Positions 1 to 11,061 of a stretch of 64,000 bases of DNA are shown piece after piece. Every line of letters begins with the position of its first letter. Position 1 is the stretch's first letter. The position numbers were made by a program, and so were the translations under genes. Origin of the DNA: Closterium sp. Naga37s-1. Taxonomy: Eukaryota; Streptophyta; Zygnematophyceae; Desmidiales; Closteriaceae. The notes beneath the pieces were generated by a model. It ran no database searches and was not told the DNA's origin. It saw nothing but the letters and a program-made list of their open reading frames with translations. The DNA lies in assembly GCA_947471745.1 (NCBI GenBank), contig CANJKZ010000506.1, forward strand, positions 62,001 to 126,000, written 5' to 3'.

Positions 1-868
1 CGAAGGGGGTGTGGAGCGAAGGGGGTGTGGAGCGAAGGGGTGTGGAGCGAAGGGGGTGTGGAGCGAAGGGGGTGTGGAGCGAAGGGGGTGTGGAGCGAAG
101 GGGGTGTGGAGCGAAGGGGGTGTGGAGCGAAGGGGGTGTGGAGCGAAGGGGGTGTGGAGCGAAGGGGGTGTGGAGCGAAGGGGGTGTGGAGCGAAGGGGG
201 TGTGGAGCGAAGGGGGTGTGGAGCGAAGGGGGTGTGGAGCGAAGGGGGTGTGGAGCGAAGGGGGTGTGGAGCGAAGGGGGTGTGGAGCGAAGGGGGTGTG
301 GAGCGAAGGGGGTGTGGAGCGAAGGGGGTGTGGAGCGAAGGGGGGTGTGGAGCGAAGGGGTGTGGAGCGAAGGGGGTGTGGAGCGAAGGGGGGTGTGGAG
401 CGAAGGGGGGGAGGGTGTGGAGCGAAGGGGGTGTGGAGCGAAGGGGGTGTGGAGCGAAGGGGGTGTGGAGCGAAGGGGGTGTGGAGCGAAGGGGGTGTGG
501 AGCGAAGGGGGTGTGGAGCGAAGGGGGTGTGGAGCGAAGGGGGTGTGGAGCGAAGGGGGTGTGGAGCGAAGGGGGTGTGGAGCGAAGGGGGTGTGGAGCG
601 AAGGGGGTGTGGAGCGAAGGGGGTGTGGAGCGAAGGGGGTGTGGAGCGAAGGGGGTGTGGAGCGAAGGGGGTGTGGAGCGAAGGGGGTGTGGAGCGAAGG
701 GGGTGTGGAGCGAAGGGGGTGTGGAGCGAAGGGGGGGTGGAGCGAAGGGGGTGTGGAGCGAAGGGGGTGTGGAGCGAAGGGGGTGTGGAGCGAAGGGGGT
801 GTGGAGCGAAGGGGGTGTGGAGCGAAGGGGGTGTGGAGCGAAGGGGGTGTGGAGCGAAGGGGGTGTGG
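1..868. repeat. 16-bp minisatellite, about 54 copies
   Basis: Near-perfect head-to-tail copies of a 16-bp G-rich unit (GGTGTGGAGCGAAGGG). Copies differ mainly in the length of the G run, for example near 41-50, 340-412 and 731-738. Because 16 is not a multiple of 3, all three forward frames stay open and give a spurious 16-residue repeat protein. The array lies on the 3' side of the minus-strand DUF3326 exon, so it probably sits in an intron or flank of that gene. It continues to the window edge, so its true length is unknown. Confidence 0.97.
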
Positions 869-1039
869 GCGAAGGACATGTGAGGCGAGGAGCATGGGCG
901 ATGGGAGCATGGTGAGGGCACACACAGGCAGGAGCAGCTGGGGGGAGGGGCACAGCGGAGCGGGAAGCAGCGAGGCAGTTGACGAAGAAAGCAGAGAGCC
1001 ACACAGCAGCAATGTCGCAGCAGCCACTGCATGCAGCGC

Positions 1040-1252
1040 CATCCCATCCCATCCCAGCGCCATGGCGGCGGCGTGGCGGCGGCATGGCGGCGGAATGGTG
1101 GCGGCACCTGCAGATGGCGCGAGAGGAGGTCTTTTGAGGCGCCTCAAAAGTCATCCCATCCCATCCCAGCGGAAGGGCGACGGAATGGCGGCGGAATGGC
1201 GGCGGAATGGCGGCGGAATGGCGGCGGCACCTGCAGGTGGCGCTGGAGGAGC
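1040..1252. repeat. Tandem exon-tail duplication with 20-bp palindrome at the junction
   Basis: The block 1154-1252 (CATCCC runs, GGCGGAAT runs, then the 3' end of the DUF3326 exon with its donor) has a diverged copy at about 1040-1130. Between them, at 1131-1150, lies a perfect palindrome, CTTTTGAGGCGCCTCAAAAG. In gene orientation (minus) the order is working exon, donor, intron start, palindrome, then a truncated copy of the exon tail with a second donor. The same arrangement recurs at 30.6, 31.5 and 32.2 kb. Confidence 0.8.
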
Positions 1253-1548
1253 TCTTCTTCGATGGCCTGGTCGAACACGAGCCCCACGCGGTTGCGGTGC
1301 ACGGGCTGCAGCCCCCACTCGCCGCGCGCGAAGCGGTCCAGCGCGTGGCCCTCCACGTAGAGCGCGCGCGGCAGCGGCCAGTAGAGCATGGCGCCGTTGA
1401 GCACGTTCGGGTGCGCGATCAGACACTCCGCCACGCTGCTGAACGCGCGCGCCACCGGTAGCGCGTCCCCCGCGAACCCGCCGATCTCCGCGCCCACGCC
1501 CGTGGGGACTATCAGCACCGCCACGTAGGGGCGCTGCGCGGGGGACGA
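1231..1548 (-). CDS. DUF3326 family protein, one internal exon (gene partial)
   Basis: A 106-codon exon on the minus strand encodes a segment with the hallmarks of DUF3326, an uncharacterised family of cyanobacteria and plastid-bearing eukaryotes: VLIVPTGVGAEIGGFAGDA, then LIAHPNVLNGA, YWPLPRALYVEG and RNRVGLVFDQAIE. It is bounded by a TGCGCAG acceptor on its 5' side (exon starts at 1548) and a CAG|GTGCCG donor on its 3' side (exon ends at 1231). The rest of the gene is not securely visible. Upstream on the minus strand a Ser/Ala/Arg-rich open stretch (about 1750-2050) could carry a plastid transit peptide. The 3' exons would lie beyond the minisatellite, outside the window. The molecular function of the family is unknown; plastid location is inferred from the family's distribution. 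Confidence 0.8.
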
Positions 1549-2382
1549 CTGCGCAGAAACCAGGGGGGTTAAGGCGGGGAAGGCGCAGAGATGAAAGGAA
1601 AGATAAGCCGGGCTCCGAGGGCGAGTGGATGCGAGGGTCGCTGCGTCTCACCACGCTGCAGCTCACCACGCTGCATCTCACCACGCTGCATCTCACCACG
1701 CTTTATCTCACCACGCTTTATCTCACCACGCTGCATCTCACCACGCTTTATCTCACCACGCTGCATCGCGGTCCGCACTGTTGGCGTAAGTGCGGCTCAT
1801 TCGTGTCACGTGTTACCGCCAGCGCTCTGCTCCGCCACTCCCCATCCCCTCGTAATCCCTCCAATCCGCCCATGCGCGCGATCTGCGGATACAGAGGCGG
1901 CGCATTGTGGGAGCGCGAGTGCGCCAAGGAGCAGCTTGCGCGACGCGCGAGTGTGCCTGCGGCGGCGGGGCCGTTTTTGTCGCTGGCGGAAAGAGAAGGT
2001 GGGCAGTGCGCGTTACAGGCGGGGCGAGGCACTGCGAGAGGGTTCATGACGTGCGAGAGTGGCTGGATGGATAGCGTCGCCGCGCTTTCCGGGCGAGTGG
2101 GACGCTGGCTGCACTTACTAGCACTGATGCTTCGCAACTATCTCGTCCGTCGTCGATGCTCAATCGCTCATTTACGAATTCATGCCCCTCGAATTCCCTT
2201 CAACAGGTGCAAGAGGCTCGGGGTTTAGGAACTCGTTTTACGCTTCTTCGAATATGGGTCATACAGTGTATGCCAGACTCATATTCCGTAAAACTCAAAC
2301 CACTCCCCTCAAACCACAGAAGGTCAAGGTAAAGGTAAAGGTTATAGGGGCCCCCCCTCGATAGTGACGACAGCCCGTGCGA
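1549..2382. other. 5' flank/intron of the DUF3326 gene with a 15-bp repeat
   Basis: No securely supported exon. An open stretch on the minus strand around 1750-2050 is rich in Ser, Ala, Arg and Pro and begins its longest ATG-led part near 2046; it might be a transit-peptide exon, but nothing confirms it. Near 2323-2343 there is a short AAGGTAAAGG-type run. Confidence 0.4.
1647..1767. repeat. 15-bp tandem repeat, about 8 copies
   Basis: Direct repeats of CTCACCACGCTGCAT, with some copies ending CTTTAT. The unit is 15 bp, so reading frames stay open through it on both strands. It lies upstream of the DUF3326 exon, probably in its 5' intron. Confidence 0.95.
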
Positions 2383-2390
2383 TTGATGAG

Positions 2391-2876
2391 CAGGGCTGTC
2401 GATTGGTTTGGACCCAGAACTTGAGAGGCTGAGGTGCCCCAAAAGTTGCCCTGAAATTTACGGGCTGAGAGCCAACCTGGCACTTGAAATCAGGGCTACC
2501 AACTTTTCTGCACTTTTGCTAAGGAAAACCTACATCGCTTCGGGTCCGTATCCTAGGCAAACTACTAAGATCCAGCTAGGCAATAGTCTGAGGTACGAAA
2601 CATGTCGATGGATTTGATGGGGATGGGGAAGGAGAAAGGGGAGTGGCTGGGAGGAGGTGGGGGGACTGGTGAGCGAATGGGAGGGAGGGAGGTATTAGTA
2701 AGGGAAGATAAGGCCTAGCCGCGGATCTGCACTTGAAATCCGGGTTAGGCCCACAACCAGCACTTTGCGGGAAAGGGCTGCCCTCAAAGCCAACCCTGAA
2801 AATTCGGAATCTGGGCTGAACCCAACCCTTAATGTTCAGGGCATTAAGGGCATTTGCCCTTGAATCGTCAGCCCTG
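2391..2876. mobile_element. Non-autonomous hAT-type element (MITE), copy 1
   Basis: The element begins CAGGGCTGTCGATT and ends with the near-complement AATCGTCAGCCCTG, giving terminal inverted repeats of about 14 bp. It is flanked by a perfect 8-bp direct repeat, TTGATGAG, at 2383-2390 and 2877-2884. Termini starting CAGGG and an 8-bp target duplication are the signature of the hAT superfamily. At 486 bp with no coding capacity it must have been moved by a transposase encoded elsewhere. A related copy with its own target duplication lies at 50433-50943; both share the subterminal block TTCAGGGCATTAAGGGCAT. Confidence 0.9.
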
Positions 2877-2884
2877 TTGATGAG

Positions 2885-3442
2885 TCAACCCCCGCGACTG
2901 TGCCCTCCAACTCAGCCACACCTTCTCGAACCTCGATTCTCCGAGCCGTTCATGTCAAGCCCACGATGGCACGATGAGATCCCAAGGTTGGTGGCCGTGC
3001 TCCAGAGAATTCGTCCCGCATCGTTCAACCAACATCATGGTGATATGGTCGACCTATTCGAGTTTCTGCTCTAGCGACCATTTTAGTCAATAATAATTTA
3101 TGGAGACCGTGTGAGCTCGCACGCTGTGTGGTCAAATTCGGATAATGCACGCGGCTGAAGTAGGATCGTTGGCGTAAATTAGGTCGTCGCTTGGCTCGCA
3201 ATCACGAATTAACCACCATGTTCTGGGATTGTCGCACGGTTGCGAACTCTCAAGTGCATTTCAATTGAGCACGAGGAGTGGAGGCGCGGTGCGGGTGGAC
3301 AGGAACAAGAGACAGGCAAGGGCAGGAGTAGGCCGCGACGAGCTGCTTGCATGTGTGCGCTGGTGTGGTCGCGCTGGCGTGCACACCGTATCGGAGACAC
3401 TTGTAACGAGGCATCGTCCAGAAGGGACCATCAAAGGCCGCC
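2885..3442. other. Intergenic, upstream of the nucleotide-sugar transporter
   Basis: No gene or repeat recognised. It presumably holds the promoter and 5' leader of the gene starting at 3443; no clear TATA box was seen. Confidence 0.5.
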
Positions 3443-5669
3443 ATGAACTACACGGGCATCCTCGCTGCGCTTTTCTATGGTAGGCATCAGGTCACGTCAG
3501 GGGTTCGTCAAGCAGTACGATACAATATTTCAGTTCGTTCCGTTGCTGCTCCACGTGCTCCCATCGCCGATCGTGATTCACAACTTGTAGCTTCCTGGTT
3601 GCAATTCCGTGTCGCGAGCACGGGATCCCAGTCATTCTCGCAACCATCGTAGTCGCAACCCACCCACTCATGTGTTTTCCCCCAAAACTCCCACCACCCC
3701 CCTCCCGCGTTTCCCCTCCTCCTCCCCGCGGTCGGGCACGGCACGGCAGGGTTGATGTCGGTGGCGTCGGTGTTCATAAACAAGGCGCTGTTCCACGTGT
3801 ACCGCTTCAAGTTCCCCTACACGCTCGTCTTCTTTCAGACGCTCTTCACGCTCGCGCTGCTCGCCGCCATGCGCCTGCTGCGCCTCATCCGCGTCACGCC
3901 CTTCCACCTGCACGTGCTCCGCCGCGTGAGTGCGTGCGGGAATGAGGACGTCTGGTCAGGGGCAATGAGTGAGTGTGTGGGGGAATGAGTGGTGTGTGAG
4001 CAGCAACTGGGGTCGCAACTAGCACGCCAGCCCTTTCCTTGTCTCCTCCCATTCCGTCTGTCGCCTCTTCGCCCATAGTCGCATCAGCCCCACCCCCGTC
4101 CCTCTGTCCCTCTGTCTTGTCCTACTCCCTCCCTTCATGCCCGCAGGTATCGCTGCTGTCGTTTGCCTTCCTGCTGAAGCTTCTCCTGGACATGGCGGCC
4201 CTCTCCCGAGTCAACATCCCCATGTACGGCGTGCTCAAGTCCGCCACCACGCCCTTTGTGCTGCTCCTCGACTTCCTCCTCCGCGCCAAGCGTGCCTCGC
4301 CGCGCATCCAGCTCGCCGTCTACACCACCGCGCTGGGGGGCGTGGTGGCGGGCACAGGCGACCTCACGTTCGACCCGGCGGGGTACGTGCTGGCGCTGTC
4401 GTCCGCGCTGGCGACGGCGGCGTATGTGGTGATCGTGGGGAAGCTGGGCGAGGAACTGCAGCTGGACTCGTTCACGCTGCTGCTTTACAACAACTGCTGG
4501 TCGCTGCCCTTCGCCTTCCTGCTCGTTGCTGCCAACGGCGAGATGCCTGCCGTGCAGCGAGTGCTGCAGTCACGCGATGCCGTGTTCCTTGTGTGCTTCA
4601 TGCTGTCCTGCACCTCTGCTTTCATACTCAATCTCGCCACCTACCTCTGCACGCTCGTTAACGACAGCCTCACTACCAGCATTGTTGGTGGGTCCTCCTC
4701 CGATTACCTTCTCCCCCTCACCGCCAAGTTATCTCTTCCCCAGCCTAACCAATCATTTCTGCTATCTGACGGCTGTCTGTTGTTGTGCAGAGCTCTTCCC
4801 GCTCGCTTGCTCTACTAGTTCCATTCGTCCATCTCGGTGTCCCCCACCCTCTTCCCCACAGGCCGCACCAAGTCCATTTTGCAGGGCTTCGGAGGGCTCT
4901 TTGCATTCGGGGATGTGCTGGTCAGTTGCTCTCACTCTCCCAGTTCTCTCCGTTTTTTACTGAACAGCTGCTGCTCTGTCTGCATAGGACAGTTAATAAC
5001 CTGCTTTCATTGTGCTGCTACTTGAGTGCAGGTTAGTCCCACCAATCTCATAGGCCTGGTAGTAAACTCAGGAGGAGTGGGGTGGTACGCGTATGAGAAG
5101 TACGTGGAGGCGAAGGCTAAGCAGAAAGGAGCGTACACTTTGTTGACAGAGCGCCACCATCACGATTCCGACAGCAGAACAACCATTGCCAGAGATGGCT
5201 CACAGGTGGGTTGGTGCAGGTAGCCATAGGTTTCATTTGTGGAGCAAATGGGTGTATGGATGGGGAGTTTGGGTCCATAGTGATGTGTGGATGGCGTTTG
5301 TGTCCAATCGTTCGTACAGGAGTATCTGTTGCACCTGTCTTCGTGCTCCTTCAATGTGCACACATGGTGCACATGCTGCTTGTAACTGAACAGATCGTAC
5401 CAATATCCCTGAAACTCTTTGTGTGAATGTGTGCATGGGTTGTGTGTGTGTGTGTGTGTATGTGTGTGTGTGGGGGGGGGGGGGGAGGGGGGGTAAGCGG
5501 TGTGGGTGTGTTTGATTGTTGTGGGTATGAGATATTTCTGTGGTGGTCATTGCTCAATGCATACCAACATGTGGTTTTGTACTTGCAGGTGACCATTGTT
5601 TTCGATGACCATAAAAAGGAAGACTTACCTGAGACACTGAATGGGAGTGCTACATCTCAAGGTTCTTAA
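3443..5669 (+). CDS. SLC35D-like nucleotide-sugar transporter
   Basis: Golgi/ER antiporter of the drug/metabolite transporter superfamily. Six exons give an uninterrupted 355-residue protein: 3443-3479, 3750-3925, 4147-4687, 4862-4920, 5032-5205 and 5589-5669, all with GT-AG borders. Hydrophobic segments run through the length, as expected for about ten helices. Features seen include FINKALFHVYRFKFPYTLVF in the first helices, LVNDSLTTSIVG followed by GRTKSILQGFGG, and SPTNLIGLVVNSGGVGWYAY near the end, the pattern of SLC35D-type carriers. The C-terminus is a polar, acidic, probably cytosolic tail. The substrate (for example UDP-sugar or GDP-mannose) cannot be read from the sequence. The start is the first ATG in frame and exon 1 is only 37 nt, so an upstream non-coding exon is possible. 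Confidence 0.85.
5439..5494. repeat. GT microsatellite followed by poly-G
   Basis: A run of about 30 bp of GT, then 14 G, an A and 7 G, inside the last intron of the nucleotide-sugar transporter. Prone to length error in sequencing. Confidence 0.95.
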
Positions 5670-6334
5670 CGTTGTTGGGCCACGTTTCGGAGATCATGGC
5701 ATGGGATTGGGCACAATAGCAGAAAATCACACCGTGAAGTGGTAAAGTGTACCAACACATTATGAAGTGGTTCAAAATGTGTAGTGATGCTACCGGTATT
5801 AATGGAAACATTTTACTAAAACTCAAGGGTGGTGGTTAGAATAGTCTCCAAATCCTGCTTATGTTGTACTCAAGGAAATCCACGTGGACAGATCTGGACT
5901 TCCTAATATACCGCATATCCTACAACAATGTTTCCCCCCCGCACCCAGCTGCGCGAAAAACCACTTCGCCCGTTCGGCGGATTCGCTTCCCGCAACTGGT
6001 TGACTGATCTCCGGTGGATCTTTTCGAAGTGCCCGCACGAACTGCTGCTGACAATGAGGCGTTTGTCCGCACGGTACTGGTCGATGTGCAAGTGACTGGA
6101 TGAAGATCTTTCAATGTGGCTGATCGGACCGTGGGAACCTGGCCAGGTCAGATCGTCACGCCTCTTTCGATTTCCATGAGTTCCGGCTACGTGGCGGTTC
6201 CGGCTCACACATGTGCTCTTTTGGCGCGGCAATGCGTCAGCCTGATCCAGTCGAGGAAGTAAACATATTTGTTTCTCTCTCCTTCTAGCTTCATTCCTCT
6301 AATTTCTCTCTTCTCTGTATCCCAGTCCTCCACC
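5670..6334. other. Intergenic/5' leader of the plastid GPT gene
   Basis: No coding region or repeat recognised. The last 80 bp are C/T-rich (CTCTCCTTC, TTCTCTC), typical of a 5' leader before the ATG at 6335. No TATA box identified. Confidence 0.45.
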
Positions 6335-7959
6335 ATGGCACAAGCTGTGATTGTTTCCCAGATGGCCGAGTGTGGCGCCGTTCCACTCGGCGTTCGCGCT
6401 CAGTCCCACTCCGCGATTCGACGAGTGAATTTGGCTAGCTCTCTGTCGGTCAAGCGTGCCAGGGTTCTTCCATCGTCTAAATCTTTTGGTGTGTCTTTCA
6501 CAGCTTTCTCAAGGCCCGAGGTCGTCAAGACCGAGTCTGCCTCTCGGCTGAAAATTGTCGCACAAGCCCAGGCAGGTGCCGACGCTGGTTCCTCTCCGGA
6601 GCCCAAGGCAGTTTCGACTACTGAGGCTGAGGACTCGGCGTTCAAGGTTAAGATTGGTGGATATTTTGCACTGTGGTGGACGCTGAACGTTGTTTTCAAC
6701 ATCTACAACAAGAAAGTGCTCAACGCCTTTCCCTATCCATGGCTGTGCTCTACTCTCGCTCTTGCTGCTGGAGTCACGATCATGTTGCTGTCCTGGGCGA
6801 CGCGTCTGGTGGAATTCCCCGACACAGATCTGGACTTCTGGAAGACATTGTTCCCTGTTAGTATTTCATCCTACCATTAGTCTCCCGTTTTCGGTCCCCT
6901 TTTCTTTCGTGCCGTTTGCTGATCGCCATCGTTTGAAGCACACGCTCATCGTCTTGTGGTCTGATTCAACTCACATAATTGCCGCCTTTTCAGGTCGCCG
7001 TTGCCCACACAATTGGTCACGTAGCTGCAACCGTGAGCATGTCAAAGGTCGCTGTTTCCTTCACTCATATTATTAAAAGCTCCGAGCCTGCCTTCAGCGT
7101 TGTCGTCCAGAGCCTGATGGGCGAGCAATTCGCGCTTCCTGTCTACTTGTCATTGCTCCCCATCATTTTTGGTTGTGGGCTCGCAGCTCTTACCGAGCTG
7201 AACTTCAACATGGGAGGTGCGTTTGATCTATGTATCACCAGAGGCTATCTGTTGCAGGCCAAGTCTGAAATGATATTTGTTTTGTGTGAGCAGGCTTTAT
7301 GGGTGCCATGATTTCAAATCTGGCATTCGTTTTCCGGAACATTTTCTCGAAGAAGGGAATGAGCTCTGGCAAGAAGGTCGGAGGTCTCAACTACTACGCC
7401 TGCCTGTCAATCATGTCCCTCATCATCCTCATTCCCTTCGCCATCTGGCAAGAGGGCTTTCCGATGTGGACTGCTGGGTGGCAGACTTCTATCGCGGAGG
7501 TTGGGCCAAGAATTGGTTGGTAAGTGCTGAGCATTGTTGATGAATCAGTTCAAACTGAAATAAAAGGTGTAAGCGAAGTGAACTGAACCTCACGTATTTT
7601 GGATTACAGGTGGATTGCGGCTCAGAGCGTTTTCTATCACCTGTACAATCAAGTGTCCTACATGTCGCTGGACCAGATCTCTCCGTTGACATTCAGCATT
7701 GGAAACACGATGAAGCGTGTGTCGGTCATTGTAGCGTCCATCATCATCTTCAGAACTCCAGTCCGATTGATCAATGGCGTTGGAGCGGCAATTGCCATTC
7801 TTGGAACGTTCCTGTACTCTCAGGTAAGCCTACCGCAGCTTGGTGATTTGATTGTTGGCTACGTGTATGGAATCTCAACATGTTTTGTTCTCCTGGTGAT
7901 TTCAGGCGATTGAGGCCCAGAAGAAGGCAGCAAAGGCCAAGGCTGCACCTGCATCTTAG
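6335..7959 (+). CDS. GPT: Plastid glucose-6-phosphate/phosphate translocator
   Basis: Inner-envelope antiporter exchanging glucose-6-phosphate for phosphate or triose phosphate, linking cytosolic sugar phosphate to starch synthesis and the oxidative pentose phosphate pathway in plastids. Five exons (6335-6856, 6994-7216, 7294-7519, 7610-7823, 7906-7959) encode 412 residues. Residues 1 to about 100 are Ser/Ala/Lys/Arg-rich, like a transit peptide. The mature part has the GPT signatures WWTLNVVFNIYNKKVLNAFP, KTLFP|VAVAHTIGHVAATVSM (the bar marks the exon junction), KVAVSFTHIIKSSEPAFSV, GFMGAMISNLAFVFRNIFSK, NQVSYMSLDQISPLTFSIGN and TMKRVSVIVASIIIF. HIIKSSEPAF resembles GPT rather than the triose-phosphate translocator (HTIKALEPFF). 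It converges on NTAQ1, with 231 bp between the stop codons. Confidence 0.95.
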
Positions 7960-8190
7960 TTTTGCCGTTGATAATCTCTGGGGTGTGCAACGACTTCGCC
8001 CGTTGATGTACATTCCAGCAGGATGATTTTGTTTGCGCCTTGTTTCCGATGTACCCAATACGTATGTAGTACATTAGTGTTTCTAGAAGTGTTTTTTCAT
8101 CTTACATGAATGACTGATTAGTTTGTTCTGCTATGGGTCGTTTCCCAGCCATAGTAATGTAGTCTTCACAGTTCCAAGATCATTGAGGAG

Positions 8191-9518
8191 TCAGCGAGCA
8201 AACACTTGCTCCAAGGAGCAGGCAAAATGATACTTCATCCAGCACCACTCCGAAATTGTGTGCACAAAGCAAAGACCTCCAAGCAACCCAATTAACGCTA
8301 TCTGAACTACCTCTACATTCAGAATAGTCTTTACATACCACCTCAATGTCCACAGCGTCAGCAGGGGACATTCGGATGTATGACTCCAGCCTGTTTGACT
8401 CACCATCTGCGAAGAAACGATTACCAATCAGCTGACATTTTTGCTTGAATGGGGAAATACTCAGTGCAACTGAAGTACACTGCTGACCTTGAGAACGAAT
8501 GCATGGGTACTTCGGAGGGCTGGCTAGCCACATGTTCGTGATAGTGTCACGCATATGCGACCGATCAGATGCGAAGAAACTGAAATAGTTGGATGCAGAA
8601 ATCACCCTGTAAAACCTGCAAACATTTCCAGTCAAGGTGACAACAAATACAACATCAGGTACCCAAAGCTGAGTATTGAGGCAACAGGTGTGAGTACTAG
8701 GAACCAGGATGGCACAAGTCAAGAACACAGCCAACCTTTGATAAGTATCTTGTAGAGGAAGGAGGGAACTTCTCCCTGCCCACAGGGCCCGCCGCACATA
8801 CTCCGTTGCTAGACTTGGAAAGGCTAATACTGTGTCAAGGTCCCACACATACCACTTGCGACACCTACTCCCTTCAGATCCCCCTCTGTCACCACCTCTC
8901 GCCCCACTGATGTGCTTCATATGGATAGCGATGACATGGTAGTCCCAAACCACCAGACCCTGCTCCTCCCCACCACCCCCCCCTTCGCTCCCACTATTAT
9001 CATCAGCACGACACATGCCGGCCTTCTGACACCACATGGGAACCTGCAGGCGGATGGCGCAGGAGACGTGCGACGAGGAGAGCGGGTGACGTGCGAATTC
9101 GGTAGTGATCTACCAAATGAAAGCGAACAGAGTGAAGGGACATACGAAAGAGCAATGAAGTGGATGAAATGCATGAAGTATTATGATCCCAAGTGAACCG
9201 TGTACCTTGCGGTCAGGATTGGAAATGAACACGACGGCCAAATCATCCACGTGAGCGACGCCTCGTGAAACCAGCGAACGGCAAAGCAAATATACGTTTT
9301 CCTCACTGCAACGAATGGCAGGCCAGATAAGGGTAGGATGGTTGGCACATTAAAGCAATCCATGTGGATAACCACACACGCAGAAGTTTGAACGGCAGCT
9401 TCCGCTTCTCGCACCAGTAACAAGAAGTGTATGTGAAGTCAGATCGACGAGGCATAAACATGGCTTCTCTTTCTACCGAACACGGCGACTCCTGCTCCTC
9501 TTGCTGAACAGACTCCAT
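8191..9518 (-). CDS. NTAQ1: Protein N-terminal glutamine amidohydrolase
   Basis: Deamidates N-terminal Gln to Glu on proteins, feeding the arginylation branch of the N-degron pathway; cytosolic/nuclear. Six exons in gene order: 9518-9415, 9305-9206, 9043-8736, 8615-8488, 8406-8339, 8247-8191, giving 254 residues. The triad is visible: the catalytic Cys in YTSCYCEENVYLLC (the second C is made across the exon 1-2 junction), His in VVWDYHVIAIHMK and Asp in WYVWDLDTVLAFP. Family motifs FASDRSHM and PPKYPCI follow. There is an insertion rich in Gly/Ser/Arg between the His and Asp motifs. The C-terminus is the least certain part: splicing at GTATGT (8338) gives an ending VWCWMKYHF that resembles the family's end, while reading on gives an unrelated tail. 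The ATG at 9518 is the first in frame. Confidence 0.9.
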
Positions 9519-11061
9519 GAACCACAGACCATCCACTTTTCTTGGAACGGTGGAGAATAGAGGCGGACGAGTCTAAAATTGCGCAACTCGCGGCAGTCTG
9601 AACAGCAGACGAAAACCCTACGAAACCCGAATGACAGTGACTGTTAGTTGCCTTAGGCAAGGCGTGGATGTGGTGTGGTGTGCATTTTAGGGCGGTTCTG
9701 TATGGTGGAGGTTTACATTTCTTAAAAAATGGGTGCGCCCACAAATTCTGTGATGCCCTGTAGTCTAGGAAGGGCGAGCCTGCAATTTCGATTGGACGAG
9801 GCGATGTCCCCACGCGTATAGTCACAACCTGTGCCAGCATGAGTGAGGCGTGAGCTGGCGACACTGGTGCGCACTTTTGCGATGACGCATCGCCCATGCG
9901 AACTTGCTGTTTCTGATGGCCCTTGCGTCAACTTGAGCTTTGTGATGCTGTTTGTGTGTGCACCCATACAAGCACACTCGGGCCCAACAAGCTGAATGGT
10001 TTGAAATGGTTGCAATGTTTCGGGGTATTTCCCAAGTGGTACTTCTCGGTACACAATTTCCAGTGCAAACATTCCAGGTTTGCGACACTCCTGGTTTCAA
10101 ACATCCCTGGTCGCGAACCAGCCCAGCCCAGGAAACCCGTTCCTGAAAAAACGAGGAATGTGGTGTGGAGCCGCAAAAGCAGCGAGCTAGAGGTTCACAG
10201 TATGCGGACGATAGGCTCATCTGCGTAGTCAGGCATGCATTCCAGATCTGCGGAGCAGCAGAGGCTAACAGAGCAGCTCTGGCAAAGAGTGTGAAGGGGG
10301 AGTGGAAAATCCTGCGGTGGATGGACATAAGGTGGATGGATGGACATCAGGTGGTGGTTGCACTCGCGAGGCTCCTCTTGATCTCACCTACGCCACTCGT
10401 CACCCAGTTCTCACGTCACTTTCCTTGAGACACTTTCCCCGCTCATTTATACAGAGCGACAATAATCAGGAGTGACAACCTTTCAGATTTTAGAAGGCCG
10501 CTAATCCTAGTAACTCACACGTAGCATGCACCACAGGTGATGCGGTGATGTGACACTTACTTCCACATATTAACATTATACCCCAGTGCGTGAATAGCGC
10601 TTTGTTCGGGCCCTGAAATGATTTCTCCACACTCGCCAATGACAGTGTTCTGCACTGATATACCAGGCTAGGCCACATCAATGCCACCTAATCAACAAAG
10701 AGATAACGGGGGAGTCGGACGAGCTTACTGCCAGTTCATTGTTCCCAGCTAGTCCAGAGTAGTCCTTGTCAGACAAGACTGCATGTGGGTCTATGTAGGG
10801 ATTTTCGGTGGTATGGCAACATACCATCAACCTGCCGCCCCTTGTTTCATGTAATGTGAAACGCATTTGAGTAACATGTTGGACAACATGATCAGAGAGC
10901 GAGTGTGTACTAGGCACCTGACAACCCTTTCAAGAACCCGGGTGACACAAGCATGTTGTTAAGTTATTATAATGTGTCAGGGAAAGAGGGGGAGGGGAGG
11001 AATGATGCCTGAAATTCAGTTGCTGCTAGCCATTCAATTCAACCAGCCTCAGCCGCTGAAA
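9519..11061. other. Intergenic region, no gene recognised
   Basis: About 1.5 kb between NTAQ1 and OEP24, both minus-strand genes. Several short open frames exist on both strands but none shows a recognisable family, clean splice sites or codon bias. It should hold the NTAQ1 promoter (around 9520-9800) and the OEP24 3' UTR. I see no tRNA, terminal repeats or target duplications. Confidence 0.5.

Noticed and set aside
9..1400. Three overlapping long open frames of Trp/Gly/Glu/Arg repeats
   Set aside because: They arise because a 16-bp unit without stop codons keeps all frames open; there is no ordered sequence or splice support.
2315..2345. Possible AAGGTAAAGG regulatory repeat
   Set aside because: Short and unsupported by position relative to any start codon.
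8180..9037. A single 285-residue minus-strand protein
   Set aside because: It reads through introns of NTAQ1; splitting it at GT-AG borders restores the family motifs and the upstream catalytic Cys exon.
9822..10328. A 168-codon minus-strand frame in the NTAQ1-OEP24 interval
   Set aside because: No recognisable family, biased low-information composition and overlapping open frames on the other strand; treated as intergenic.
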